The notes beneath the pieces are model-generated. The model was not told the DNA's origin. It searched no databases and worked only from the letters and a program-made list of their open reading frames with translations. This document shows positions 1 through 10,207 of a stretch of 64,000 nt of DNA, piece after piece. This stretch comes from Artemisia argyi (lineage: Eukaryota; Streptophyta; Magnoliopsida; Asterales; Asteraceae): positions 140,449,106 through 140,513,105 of the forward strand of contig CM060698.1 in the NCBI GenBank assembly GCA_030686995.1. The letters run 5' to 3'. Each line of letters opens with the position of its first letter. Within the stretch, counting starts at the first letter, position 1. Both the position numbers and the translations under genes were made by a program.

Positions 1-1660
1 TATGTATCTTTGAAATCATTTATTTTTTTAAAATGAAGGTGGCAAGATGAGTTGGTCATTTACATTCGCTAACGGGTCAAAATGGTTATGGGTCAAAACA
101 TGCTGGTTAGGTTTGGTTGACCAGTTGTAAAGAGCTTGGCTATTGATGTAAAAAAAGCTCACTAATCAGTTTGAACCTGCCTTGTCACAACTTAAGTGGG
201 TCACCTCCAGTTATTTCATTCTTCACTAATTTCGAGGCCGCCACTTTTTCATACGGTTCACTAAACATCATTTTGATGATATGCATTTTTTCATGCCTAC
301 AGAGATGCTTGATAATACGTATTAGATAATGGTGATGGTGATAGGGGATCAACGTTTTCTTGATTTAAAATATAAAACGTTTTTCATGAAACTTGGCAAT
401 ATTTGTCAATCATGTATAAGTTTATATTGCTTTGAAGTATAATTAAACACCTTTTCACATATATTTTGTTGTTTAAATAAATATCATATAGTTTATGATG
501 TGTGTCTATTTACACTAATATCTTGGCAACTTGGATATAATGGAGAGTTAATTAAAGTAATGGATTACTTTTTGTATATTATGCAAATTTCACTCCAATT
601 GTGTTTAGATTGTTGATGATGATATGTTCGGTTCCGACATAGTAATGACCACCTTAAACATATATTGGTCACATGTGTAACACTTTAGTCATCATTATGC
701 AGGTAATATATTCTATGTGAAGTATTGAATGATTCACAATCAAAGTTGACCAGAAAGATTTGGCAAAGTGGCAAGTGCAAAGACATACTTTTACTTGCTC
801 AGAAGTTCAAAGATAGTAACATGAGTGCCTTTTTTTTTTACCTCTTTTGTATTTATCTAACGCAGATTAACTGTTGTTGATCTATCCGATACGGTTCATC
901 AATTGCAAGTTATTTTGAAATTCATATTGATTTTACAGATCATTTGAGATCCAATGCATATTTCTTAAACGTTTGTAATTCATAATGTTCTATACATTAC
1001 AATAAAAATTTAAAGTGTTTTTGACCCGAGTAACCCTAGATTTTTCCACTGTGACCCGTTAGAAATAAGATATAAAACTGATTGATCCATTTATCAGTAA
1101 GAGCCTAAGAGGTTGCAAAATTGTAGGTTGTGTATAGGCAAAAATGGGTTGGGTTGGAATGGTTTGGGTCAGAAAGGGTCGGGCCATGTTGATCAATCAA
1201 TGTTGTATATTTTTATCTTAGAAAGATTATTTGGTATCTCTTACAAATATAAACAACTAAATAACAACATTAATAAGTAGGTTTGAATAATGTGATCAAG
1301 AGATTTCAGTTAACATCTTGATTAACATTCAACCATTTTTCGCTTCGTGGTCTTTTTGAAGTCTGTTTGTTTAAACGTTGAAGCTAAAAGTTTAACTCAA
1401 ATGGGATCTTTGAACGTGATGCACGTCCCTCTCCCTCCAATGAGCGCCACAAAGGATCACCAAACTGCATGAAGAGGTGTGTGTATATAGCAAGAGAAAA
1501 GAGTTAACATGAATATATGATGACATTTTTCTTTCTTATGTGAATTGTTTTGGTTTCTCCATTAGCTGAAAAAGAGGACACTATGACCCTGCAAACAAAA
1601 CAAAAAATTAAGCTATTCGTTTTTTAATAAATAAAAATTCATTATTGAAAATTTTAATAA
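1..1660. other. Non-coding, repeat-rich stretch
   Basis: I see no supportable gene on either strand. The sequence is AT-rich. Clusters of GGGTC/GACCC words occur near 80-120 and 1020-1190 and again near 62225-62475, in a pattern common in degraded non-autonomous DNA transposons. No terminal repeats or target duplications could be fixed, so no element is called. Confidence 0.4.
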
Positions 1661-1692
1661 AAACCCCGCGCGTGCGCGGGCATTATAACTAG
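1661..1692 (+). mobile_element. Helitron-like 3' terminus
   Basis: A perfect 7-bp hairpin (CCCGCGC / GCGCGGG, loop GT, 1665-1680) is followed by eight bases and then CTAG at 1689-1692, with T as the next base. Helitrons end in CTRR preceded by a short GC-rich hairpin and insert between A and T, so this fits the family. No matching 5' end was found upstream; the element probably begins before this window or is truncated. Confidence 0.55.
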
Positions 1693-1766
1693 TGTGATGT
1701 TACAATGGAATCTGATAAATTTGATTATAAATTTATAATTAGTATCATTTAGATAATCAATTTATA

Positions 1767-1979
1767 TATGTTTGGCAAAACTAGCTGTGAGAAGTAGTAG
1801 TGAGCTGTGAGTAGTAGCAAAAAAAGATCACAGCTTCATAAGAAGCATTGGAAAATGAGTTTTTCTAAAAAATAGCAAAGCCCACATCTCTCATGCCAAA
1901 CGAACACTATAAATTAAAAAGCTCATTGTTCACCGCTCATTGCCCAAAAAAAGCTCAAAAAAGCTTTGTGTCAAACATA
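1767..1979. mobile_element. MITE with 11-bp terminal inverted repeats
   Basis: TATGTTTGGCA at the left end is matched by TGTCAAACATA at the right end (10 of 11 positions in inverted orientation). The inside is about 190 bp, non-coding, with AGCTGTGAG/CTCACAGCT-like sub-inversions. If the outer TA is a target duplication, a Tc1/mariner or PIF/Harbinger origin is possible; hAT is not excluded. Confidence 0.55.
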
Positions 1980-2212
1980 GTTATGTCATCATAAAAAGAT
2001 TTTTGAAAAAATGGAAAAAGTGTTCGTTATCAACTCCAATTTTGAACTTTGCTAGAACTTAATGGAAAAAAAAGTCTCAAAACTTTCTGGATATCCAAAT
2101 ACCATTCAAGAAACCAAAACATTAGGCGCATATCAGATACCATCAACTCACTTGTAGTGATGCTAAGGCTACCTACAGTAAGGGTTGTCAATTCCCAATT
2201 TTCCCAGCCACG

Positions 2213-2217
2213 TCAGC
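2213..2217. repeat. Target site duplication TCAGC (left copy)
   Basis: TCAGC immediately precedes the left LTR and is repeated exactly at 12092-12096, immediately after the right LTR. A 5-bp duplication is standard for Ty3/gypsy integration and fixes both boundaries of the element. Confidence 0.93.
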
Positions 2218-2707
2218 TGTTGAAGTAAATCTTTGTTCCTTCGGAATAGCTGATGGATGAATCCTTCGGCCTTGAACACTGCACAAACACAACCGCTAGT
2301 TAGCCTCGCCCCGAGTGTTATCCCAGGACCAAGCTCGGGCGTGAGAATAAGTATATCTTCAAGACCGAGAGGTATAATGATATATGCGGGTATTTATGAG
2401 AAAAAGTGTGTGTGTTACAATAAATGGCTTTTGGGTATTTATACTACCCCAAAGAGGGTACAGATGAACAGTGAAAGTAACATTATTTGAATAGTAATTG
2501 TACCTGCGCATAGTGGAATATCTCATGAACAGTAGCCGTCACCCTAGGCCTAGGCTTGTGTCAGTAGTACTTGAGACATGTTTGCTGATTTCCTGGGAAA
2601 ACGGCGCACGTGGACGTGCCCTCTGGCCCAGTTGCTGGAGGGTAGTGTTTACCGTCCGGTCTTTTGAGCAACGTCCGGTTCATGCCCTCCGGACACATAC
2701 GTCAACA
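2218..2707 (-). repeat. 3' LTR of the Tat element (left copy, 490 bp)
   Basis: Starts TGTTGA and ends TCAACA, a perfect 6-bp terminal inverted repeat. It is 51 bp longer than the right LTR: bases from about 2353 to 2404 are missing there. AAGT lies at both edges of the missing block, which suggests a microhomology-mediated deletion in the right copy. Confidence 0.93.
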
Positions 2708-2710
2708 TGT

Positions 2711-2725
2711 CCCCCCCCCCCCCCC
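2711..2725 (-). promoter_or_regulatory. Polypurine tract of the Tat element
   Basis: Fifteen consecutive C on the plus strand (G on the element's strand), three bases inside the 3' LTR. This is the expected place for the RNase-H-resistant primer of plus-strand DNA synthesis. A pure 15-G run is unusually homogeneous. Confidence 0.8.
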
Positions 2726-2974
2726 AGTATTGAATTATCGAGTCATTAACCGGTGATTCAATACTTTTATACACAAGGGCGTGATTCTTGAAGGAACGGT
2801 TTACATTTATTGGGCTGTTATAGGCCCACTGATTTGATGATCCATGGGCCTTGGTTTGGGCCTAGCATAGTGTTTTCTTGCCACGTTTTCCCGCGCTTCG
2901 GTCGTAGACGGTTAGGATTGCGACACGTCATCACTTCTGACAGATGCGACGTTTCGCTTCACCCCATGCGTTTC

Positions 2975-2985
2975 CTATATATATA
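2975..2985 (+). promoter_or_regulatory. Candidate TATA box for the antisense accessory gene
   Basis: CTATATATATA lies 140 bp upstream of the accessory-gene ATG at 3125, on the plus strand and just inside the 3' LTR. A consensus-like splice donor (CGAG|GTGAGT, GT at 3064-3065) and an acceptor at 3120-3121 could define a short 5'-UTR intron of 58 bp, which is small for a plant. Together they suggest an independent plus-strand promoter facing the element's own transcription. No expression evidence is available here. Confidence 0.45.
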
Positions 2986-3124
2986 ACCCCTTTTACTTCT
3001 CACTTTTACAAACAGTTAATAGTTCTTACCACTGCTACTCCGAGCGTTTTTTCTACTTCCGAGGTGAGTTCCTATCTTTCTTCCTTTAGTTTTATTATCA
3101 TTTCTCCTGGCCATCCTTTAGAGT

Positions 3125-5768
3125 ATGTCTGAACACGTCCGGGCGGAGAATGCGGCTGAACCGCAAGTTAGAGCGGCCGTTGTGCCGAAATTTGATATGC
3201 ATATACACAAGTCCAAGCTTTCACAACAAGAGCTGGATGACATAATTGTTACCTACAACATTCCGGCGGAGTTGCATCCTATGCTTCCGGACCCCAACAT
3301 GACTATGAACAGGCTACCCGCCGGTAAGATTGGCATTTATACTCGTCAGCTGGACATAGGTGGGATTAGGGTTCCCTTTTCCAAGTTTCTGCTTGCGGTG
3401 ATAAAACACTTCAAGGTGCACATTTCACAATTGGTTCCGATAGGGTTGAATCGGGTTACTTTGTTCGAAGTTCGTTGCTATAGTTTAGATTGCCAGCCGA
3501 CCGTCTCGTTGTTCCGGGTGTTCTATAGGTTATGCAAGCAGGGACATTGGTTCTCTTTTGAGAGCCGGACGGGGAAAAAAAGCAAAGAAGTGTTTCGTCG
3601 AGGTTCTATCTGGGCTAAAACACTGGAAAGAGAAGTTTTTTCTTATTGACCGGAGGGCGATTCCGGATGCCATGGCCTGGAGGCACAATGATTCTAAGAT
3701 TTCCGATACTTTTCCCATCAGCTATCCTGAGGAACCGGCGGAGAAACTTAGTGAGAAAATCATCAAACTCAGGGAGGTGCCCCCTTGTATTTTATGGGTG
3801 TATGGGCTTTCCACCGTGTGGGAGACCAAGAATGTTCAGGTCGTTCTAAAGGATGCCGAGGGGCATGGTAATATACCCATTTCATTGTTATTTCGATTTA
3901 CTTTACAAGTTTTTTCCTTCTCTTTATTTATTCCGGTCTTAATTGTAGTTTTGAGTATGGCTGAGTTCCTTGAGTTGCCGGATTGGGAGGGTACTGAGGT
4001 GACCGAGGGTGAGGAGATACCTGCCGGGCAAGAGCGTCCCCAGCGAACAGCTCCATTTCTAGCCGCCGGCAAAGAATTACCGCCAAAGGATAACTTGATG
4101 CGGTTGGCCGAGAGACCTTGCCAAAAGGTCATTGACGCTCGTCAGAAAAAGGAGCAGGAGGCTCTCAAAAGGAAAGCCAAAGCTGGGGAAGGGCCTTCTA
4201 CCGCAATGCCGAAGAGGGTCAGAAGGGATCCCAACGCGCCTGAAGGCGTGACTTCCCTGACTGAGACGGAAGATGCCACTCCACTGAATCAAGCATTTCC
4301 GTCCAGTGAAGCTGCACATGATCAAACCAATCCCGAGGTAGCAGCAAATGCTGAGGAAAACATTGTTCCACACTTGTCTGAGGAGGAGCGTGTTAATCAT
4401 GGAGTCGAGGAGAACTTGGGTGGTGGAGTTAACGAGAATGAGCTTTCCCCGCCGGTTCGTGGCAACACCCCTCCTTTTCATCTGGACTCTCCGGAGAGAG
4501 AGCAACAACCTCGTGCCTCGGATGGTTAGTACCCCTTGTGTATTCGGTTAAGTGTTTTATGTTGCTCATCTGTTTTAACATATTATGCTTTGTTTATGCC
4601 ATAGCGATGTCTGTGCACCATTCGGGCCCTTCCAAACGTCCGGTTGTCCATGTGGTTCCTTCCGATCACTCCGGTATGACCGTTATTTTGCTAGGTTGTA
4701 GATACTTTGGAAATGTTCGTACATGCCCCTGATTATTACTTTTTTGCAGATCAATCCGTTGAGCAGGCTAACTATTTTGTTCCGACTTGGACCCTCCGTG
4801 ATGATGTCCGGATCAATTCTTATAGGGCCTGTCACGAAATGATTGCCAACCTACCTACTCCGGCCGAGCAGTCCGCCCTAGAGAAGCTAAGTAACATTGA
4901 TCTGGCCAGGTTGGCATATGAGCAGCTAGGCACAAGCATCATTTCCCAGGGGGAGGTGCTTAGAAGGTTCAGGCACCTGAATGCTGATTTTCGTGAACTG
5001 GATCAAATTCATGCCAAATGTTCCCAATAGGTTGCTAGGTTAGTGGAGGTCGAGAAGGACCGTGACGCTCACGCCAAAAGGTTTCACAAACTTTCTACTG
5101 AACATGAAGATGTCTGCCGCCGATTCGAAGCTTGTGCGAACAGAGAGAAAGCACTTCTTGAGAAAGTGGAAGAGCTGGGGAGGGAGAAAGAGGTTTGGCT
5201 GGATACAGAGGCTCAGCAATCAGAAAATATAAAACAGCTGGAGGCTGAGCTGTCCGCCTCAAAGGATTTAGTTGCCAAGCTGAAGGTAGATAATTCGGAT
5301 CTGACAGTGAACCTGGGGCAGGCGGAGGTCGTTCGTCAAAACACAGTCAAATCCTTGGTCCCGACCGTTTTTCGTCGGTTGATGGACAGCGAGGAATATA
5401 AGAAATCTTTGGCGAAACCTTTGAGCCTTTCATATTCGGCTGGTTGGTTGGATGGGGTGCGCCTTGCCCGGAAACCGGAGGAGGTAGAGAAAATCCTTCG
5501 TACTTCAAAGAAGGTTAACCTTGAAGCTCCGTCTATTTGGAAAGATGAATTCAACAAGGTTTTTTCCTTCGAGTATCCATTTATCCGGAGGGTTGCTGAC
5601 TCTTACCGGCTTCCGTTGGGGGATCTTATGAATATTTTTCCCGTTTCCTCCACTCCTCAGGGTTTGCTTGGTGGTTCAGAGCTCCCTACTGGCGGCCCAA
5701 CTCCAACGACTTTGGTTGAGACGGTTGCCCCAGAGGTCGAGGAGAATGTTGATGTAAAAATATTTTGA
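3125..5768 (+). pseudogene. Antisense accessory gene of the Tat element (transposase_28-like N-terminus, coiled-coil C-terminus), spliced, two lesions
   Basis: The gene lies opposite to gag-pol. Predicted exons are 3125-3867, 3949-4524, 4605-4673 and 4750-5768. The introns (81, 80, 76 bp) are all GT..AG, T-rich and phase 1, and joining them keeps one frame through the 69-bp third exon. The N-terminal ~210 residues look like the plant family Pfam calls putative gypsy-type transposon (PF04195), with segments such as GKIGIYTRQLDIGGIRVPFS. The middle is acidic and basic low-complexity sequence. Exon 4 encodes a long heptad-rich helix (about 5043-5400) followed by a conserved-looking globular tail. 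Two lesions break it: a one-base gain in an A7 run near 3574-3580, and an in-frame TAG at 5028-5030. Grande-type elements are known to carry an antisense gene of unknown function, and that is what I believe this is. Its role (silencing suppressor, regulator or other) is unknown. Confidence 0.75.
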
Positions 5769-5929
5769 TGTCCTTCGGATATTTGTATATTTGCTTGTAA
5801 TGGACGTATGATTTTTGTGATATGCATATATTTTTTAGGTTTACACTTATGCTTTTTGTAATGTGCCTTTCTTTCCCCTTTTTTTTTATCGTGTATGGTC
5901 TTCGCTTCAATATAAATCTATTGCTTGGT

Positions 5930-6235
5930 CGTCCGGGACCAAATTATCGCCCGGGCATCCATAGTGTTGCAGGGCATTCAAAACGAAATTATCGTTTTAG
6001 CATCCGGGATGGAATTACCATCCGGGCATCCGGAATGAAATTATCATCCGGGCATCCTCATGTTACAGGGCGTTCAAAACGAAATTATCGTTTGAGCATC
6101 CTGGATGGAATTACCATCCGGGCATCCGGAATGAAATTATCATTCGGGCATCCTCATGTTACAGTGCATCCGAAACGAAATTATCGTTCGGGCATCTGGA
6201 CTGAAATTATCATCCGGGCATCACCATATTCCTGA
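5930..6235 (+). repeat. 96-bp tandem repeat array with embedded small palindromes
   Basis: The word beginning TTCAAAACGAAATTATCG starts at 5977 and 6073, with a variant at 6169, a constant period of 96 bp over about three units. Each unit has roughly 32-bp sub-units built from GAAATTATC or GGAATTACC flanked by inverted ATCCGGG / CCGGGAT-like words, so each sub-unit can fold. The array lies between the 3' ends of the accessory gene and pol. Variable tandem arrays in this part of plant LTR elements are known and can seed satellite DNA. Confidence 0.85.
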
Positions 6236-6385
6236 TGGGGGCCAGCCATCAGGAAGGAAATAACAATTGTATTGCAAAACATGCTCCTTCCGTTTCTCCC
6301 AGGAAGGGCATTCAAACTTAATTTATTTAAAAAGGAAATTGCCATCTTCATTACATTTAGTGCGGAATTCTAACAATAACAATTT

Positions 6386-7211
6386 TTATAAGAAGCAATT
6401 CCTGAGATTCACAGCATGCCATGGGCGAGGTACGTCCTTGTCATCCATCGTCTGCAACTTATGAGAACCGGTGTCGTATGCTTCCACCACCCGGTAAGGG
6501 CCTTCCCAGTTTGGACCCAACTTTCCCAGATTTTCCACTCGGCTAGCTTCATTATGGCGGTACACAAAATCCCCCCACTTTAAAGCTAACTGGCTTGACC
6601 ATTCGGTTATAGTATCGCTCCACTTGGGTTTTATACTTGGCCTCCCTTATAGCCACAGCTTCCCTTCTTTCTTGCAACAAATCTAATGAGAGGCGCTGTT
6701 CTTCCTCGTTTCGGTCTACTGCCCTCCAGAGATCTTCGTCATTACGGCTTTCATCAAACATTATCGCCCGATACGTGGGCATCCCTATTTTCGCCGGGAT
6801 CATGGCCTCACTACCGTAGGTGAGACTAAAAGGGGTTTCTCCATTACATGTTTTGATGGACGTTCGGTGAGCCCACAGAATGCTTGGTAGCTCGTCAACC
6901 CATCCGGACCTAGCTCTTCCCAGCCTTGCCTTCATCCCCTTCAAGAGAGACTCATTGGCCCTTTCTACTAATCCATTTGCTTGCGGATGTGCAACCGCCA
7001 TATTCCTTTGTCTGATGTGTAACTGTTGACACCAGCTTTTGAACGGATCATTCACAAAATTAGTCCCATTATCCGTTACAATTACCCCCGGCAATCTAAA
7101 ACGGCACACGATGTTTTCCCATACAAACTTTTTTACATCCTTTCTAGTGGTTTTAGCTAGCGATTTCGCTTCTATCCACTTAGTAAAATAATCTATCGCC
7201 ACAATGAGAAC
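6386..7211 (-). pseudogene. Tat-element integrase catalytic core and C-terminus
   Basis: The DDE integrase core continues here in a new frame: IDYFTKWIEAK, then VTDNGTNF with the second catalytic aspartate, then GLVERANESL with the glutamate. The first aspartate lies just upstream in the other frame (WGMDVLGPF). A GPY/F-like C-terminal domain follows, but the frame breaks at the C6 run 6571-6576, after which homology resumes to a stop at 6386-6388. Length and order are normal for gypsy integrases. Confidence 0.87.
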
Positions 7212-8602
7212 TTTACCTTCCCAGGTGCCTCCGAAAATGGGCCTAACACATCCATGCCCCATTGGAAGAAGGGCCAAGGTGCCATGATTGAGGTTAGGGG
7301 TGTTTTTGGAAGTTTCGGCACCGGAGCATGTATTTGACAAGAATCACACTTGCGGATTTCCTCTCTGGTGTCCTTGTGCATAGTTGGCCAATAATATTCT
7401 TGCCTTATTAACTTGGCCACCACGGACCTTGGTCCGGAGTGCATGCCGCAAATCCCCTCATGCACTTCCCTTACTAGGTAGTTTGCTTGCAGGGGGCCCA
7501 CACATCTCAACATTGGATTCAAATATGATTTCTTAAAGAGGACTCCGTCTTGCATTGTATAATGTGGGATTTTCATCCGTAGGCTTCTGGAATCCCTGGT
7601 ATTTTCCGGCCATACTCCTTCCTCTAGGCACTTGACGATAGGGGTCATCCAGTTATCCTCTTCTTCTTCCACTATGGCATGTACCTGCTCTTCCTCGACG
7701 GATGGTCTTTCTAGAATTTCCACCAGAACCTCCTTAGTTAGGTGGTTGAAAGCTACCGAAGCTAACTTGCTCAGAATGTCCGCCTTTTGGTTTTGTGACC
7801 TGGGTATATTCCGGATTTTAAAGCTTTTGAACCTGGATGCATGTTCCTTTACCTTCGCCAGGTATCGTATCATGCTGTCCTTGGTCGCGACAAAATCTCC
7901 ATTTACCTGGCTGGCCACCAGATTTGAATCAACCCTTACGTCCAGAGCTTCTATCTTCATCTGTTCGGCAATCCGTAAACCGGCCAACAGTGCCTCGTAT
8001 TCTGCCCCGTTGTTTGTGCTTTCGAATTTTAAACGGAGGGCGTAAGTGTACTCTTCTTGAGAGGGTCCAATGAGTACAAGACCAGCTCCCGCCCCCTTTT
8101 TACTAGACGCTCCGTCCGTGTATAATATCCATTCGTCCTGTTCACTGAGCTCCCCGACCATGTTTCTTCCCCTTTCTTCTACCGGTATCTCTGTAAGAAA
8201 GTCTGCTAATACCTGTCCTTTGACTGCGTTTCTGGGGATGTAAGTAATGTCATATGCCCCCAACTCTACGGCATATTTCGCCATCTTCCCGGATGCTTCT
8301 GCCTTGTTTAATATTTGTATGATGGGCTGATCGGTGATTACCGTCATCGGATGTGCTTCAAAATACTTCCGTAGCCTTCTCGAAGCGTGCAGCAGGCAGA
8401 TAGCCAGTTTTTCTAAGGGAGCGTAGTACCTTTCGGCTTCGTGTAATGTTCGGCTAACATAATGCACCGACAGTTGCTTCCCTCCTCTATCGGCGATCAG
8501 GACCGCACTTACTGCCGCAGAGGCAGCTGCTAGATATAAATACAATTTTTCCTTGGGCTTGGGTGTTGTCAGAGCCGGGAGTTCTAAAACCAACCTTTTC
8601 AT
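7212..8602 (-). pseudogene. Tat-element dual RNase H and integrase zinc finger
   Basis: Two RNase H folds follow each other. The first (about 8590-8200) has the gypsy RNase H layout, but the catalytic CDAS position reads AAAS, so the first aspartate is lost. The second (about 8130-7740) has LYTDGASSKKGAGAG, then NNGAEYEAL, then VRVDSNLV and a C-terminal aspartate, a complete D-E-D-D set of archaeal type. This pair is the hallmark of the Tat lineage. After a linker comes the integrase HHCC zinc finger (CDSCQIH), followed by the start of the catalytic core (WGMDVLGPF). The frame is lost near 7210 by a one-base deletion. Confidence 0.88.
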
Positions 8603-8704
8603 TGCCTGAAAGGCCTTTTCTGCCTCCGGTGTCCAACGGTACTCATCTTTGTTTTCTTTCGTGATGTGTTTGAGGGTTTCAAAGAATGGGAGTGACCTTT
8701 CTGC

Positions 8705-9364
8705 CTAACGAGACAGGAAACGATTAAGTGTCGCTAACTTCCCACTGAGGCTCTGCATTTCCCTTAGAGTTCCTGGAGATTTCATTTCAGCAATTGCTTT
8801 AGTTTTCTTTGGATTGGCTCTGATTCCTTCGGAAGTCACCATATACCCCAAGAATTTTCCTTCTTCTACTCCGAAGGAGCACTTTTTTAGGTTCAGCTTC
8901 ATATTGACCTTCCGAAGATTGTCGAAAGTTTCGGCAATGTCCGCTAGCATGGCTAGTTCGGAGCTACTTTTGATAACCATGTCATCTACGTATGCCTCAA
9001 GGTTTCTTCCTATTTGAGAGCTGAAAGCCGAATCTACCAAACGCTGGTATATGGCTCCAGCATTTTTTAGTCCGAAGGGCATCTTAGTATAGCAAAAAGT
9101 CCCCTGCTCTGTGTAGAATGCCGTCTTCTCCTCGTCCTCCCTTGCCATTTGCACCTGATGGTACCCTTTGTAGGCGTCTAGGAAGCATTTGTACCGAAAG
9201 CCTATTACGGATTCAATTTTCCAGTCTATTTCAGGCAAGGGGTAATAATCTTTAGGGCAAGATGAATTTAGGTTTTTGAAATCTATGCACATCCTCCAAC
9301 TCCCGTCACATTTTTTGACTAGTACTGGATTGGAGATCCACGTTGGATACCGGACCGGACGCAC
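8705..9364 (-). pseudogene. Tat-element reverse transcriptase core
   Basis: This segment begins inside the fingers region (WISNPVLVKKCDGSWRMCID), continues through YHQV, the FCYTKMPFGLKNAG palm word, and the catalytic YVDDM box with both aspartates, then the LGYMV and thumb words. All expected RT catalytic residues seem present. It is bounded by two TAG codons (9380 upstream, 8705 downstream) that lie inside otherwise continuous homology, so the enzyme is not made as part of an intact Pol. Confidence 0.9.
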
Positions 9365-9379
9365 TATCCCGGCCTTGAC

Positions 9380-10207
9380 CTACTCTTGTACTTCCTTAGT
9401 TATTATCATATTTTTCTCTTGTGAGAACGTGCGCCTTTTCTGGGCAACTGGAGTGTCTTCCACTTTCACATTTAGGGTATGTTGCGCTACGGACCTTGGT
9501 ATCCCGGTCATATCTTTCGGTTGCCAGGCGAACACATCCTTGTTCCGTCTCAGCAAATCTATCAACCTTCTTCGGTATTCATCTGAAAAATTCCCCCCTA
9601 TCGTTATCAATTGATCAGGATAGGTTGGGTTTATGGATACTTCTTCCGTAACATCCATTTCACTTTTCACTTCCCGGCATACCTCTCTTGTCGGCACTTC
9701 CCCGTCCTTCTCAAGTGATAACTGCTCTTCTTCACGGACTCTGCATTCCATCATCGCTACTGACCGGGTGACTAGTGTGGCTATACCCTTCGGTGTAGGA
9801 AATTTTATCATGGCGTGTATGGTGGAAGGAATGGCCCTCAACTCCCTTAATCCTGTCCTTCCCAGGATGATGTTGTATGGTGAAGATGATCGGATTATTG
9901 CAAACTTCATTCTCGCCTTTCGGTACAATCCGTGATCACCGAAACATACGTCAAGTTCTATCTTTCCCAAAGGCCGGACCACTTCCCCCGAGAATCCCAT
10001 CAGGGGGGAGTCACATTCTCTCAGTCTTGACTTGATAGAGGGGCACAGATTGTTAAAGAAATGTTCATACATTACCTCTAATGACGCCCCTTCGTCCACG
10101 AAAACTCTCTTAACCAGGTAGCCTTCCACTTCCGCCTCGATGATGAGCGGTTCGTCAGATAGATCATTCGTTGCTATGGGGGAAAGGTTATTGGGACCAG
10201 CATCCAT
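9380..10207 (-). pseudogene. Tat-element aspartic protease segment of pol
   Basis: This is the retroviral-type aspartic protease that cuts Gag-Pol. The active-site loop is VDEGAS, where most gypsy elements have D(S/T)GA; DEGAS is usual in Tat elements. A downstream ILGRTGL word matches the hydrophobic-hydrophobic-G motif of these proteases. The segment also carries the linker to RT and ends at a TAG at 9380-9382, where homology continues without a break into the RT. It is in the same frame as the RT and RNase H segments and in a different frame from gag. Confidence 0.85.

Noticed and set aside
3868..3948. A membrane-like hydrophobic segment in the accessory protein
   Set aside because: It has GT..AG borders, is T-rich, is a multiple of three, and falls between two well-formed coding parts; it is better read as an intron.
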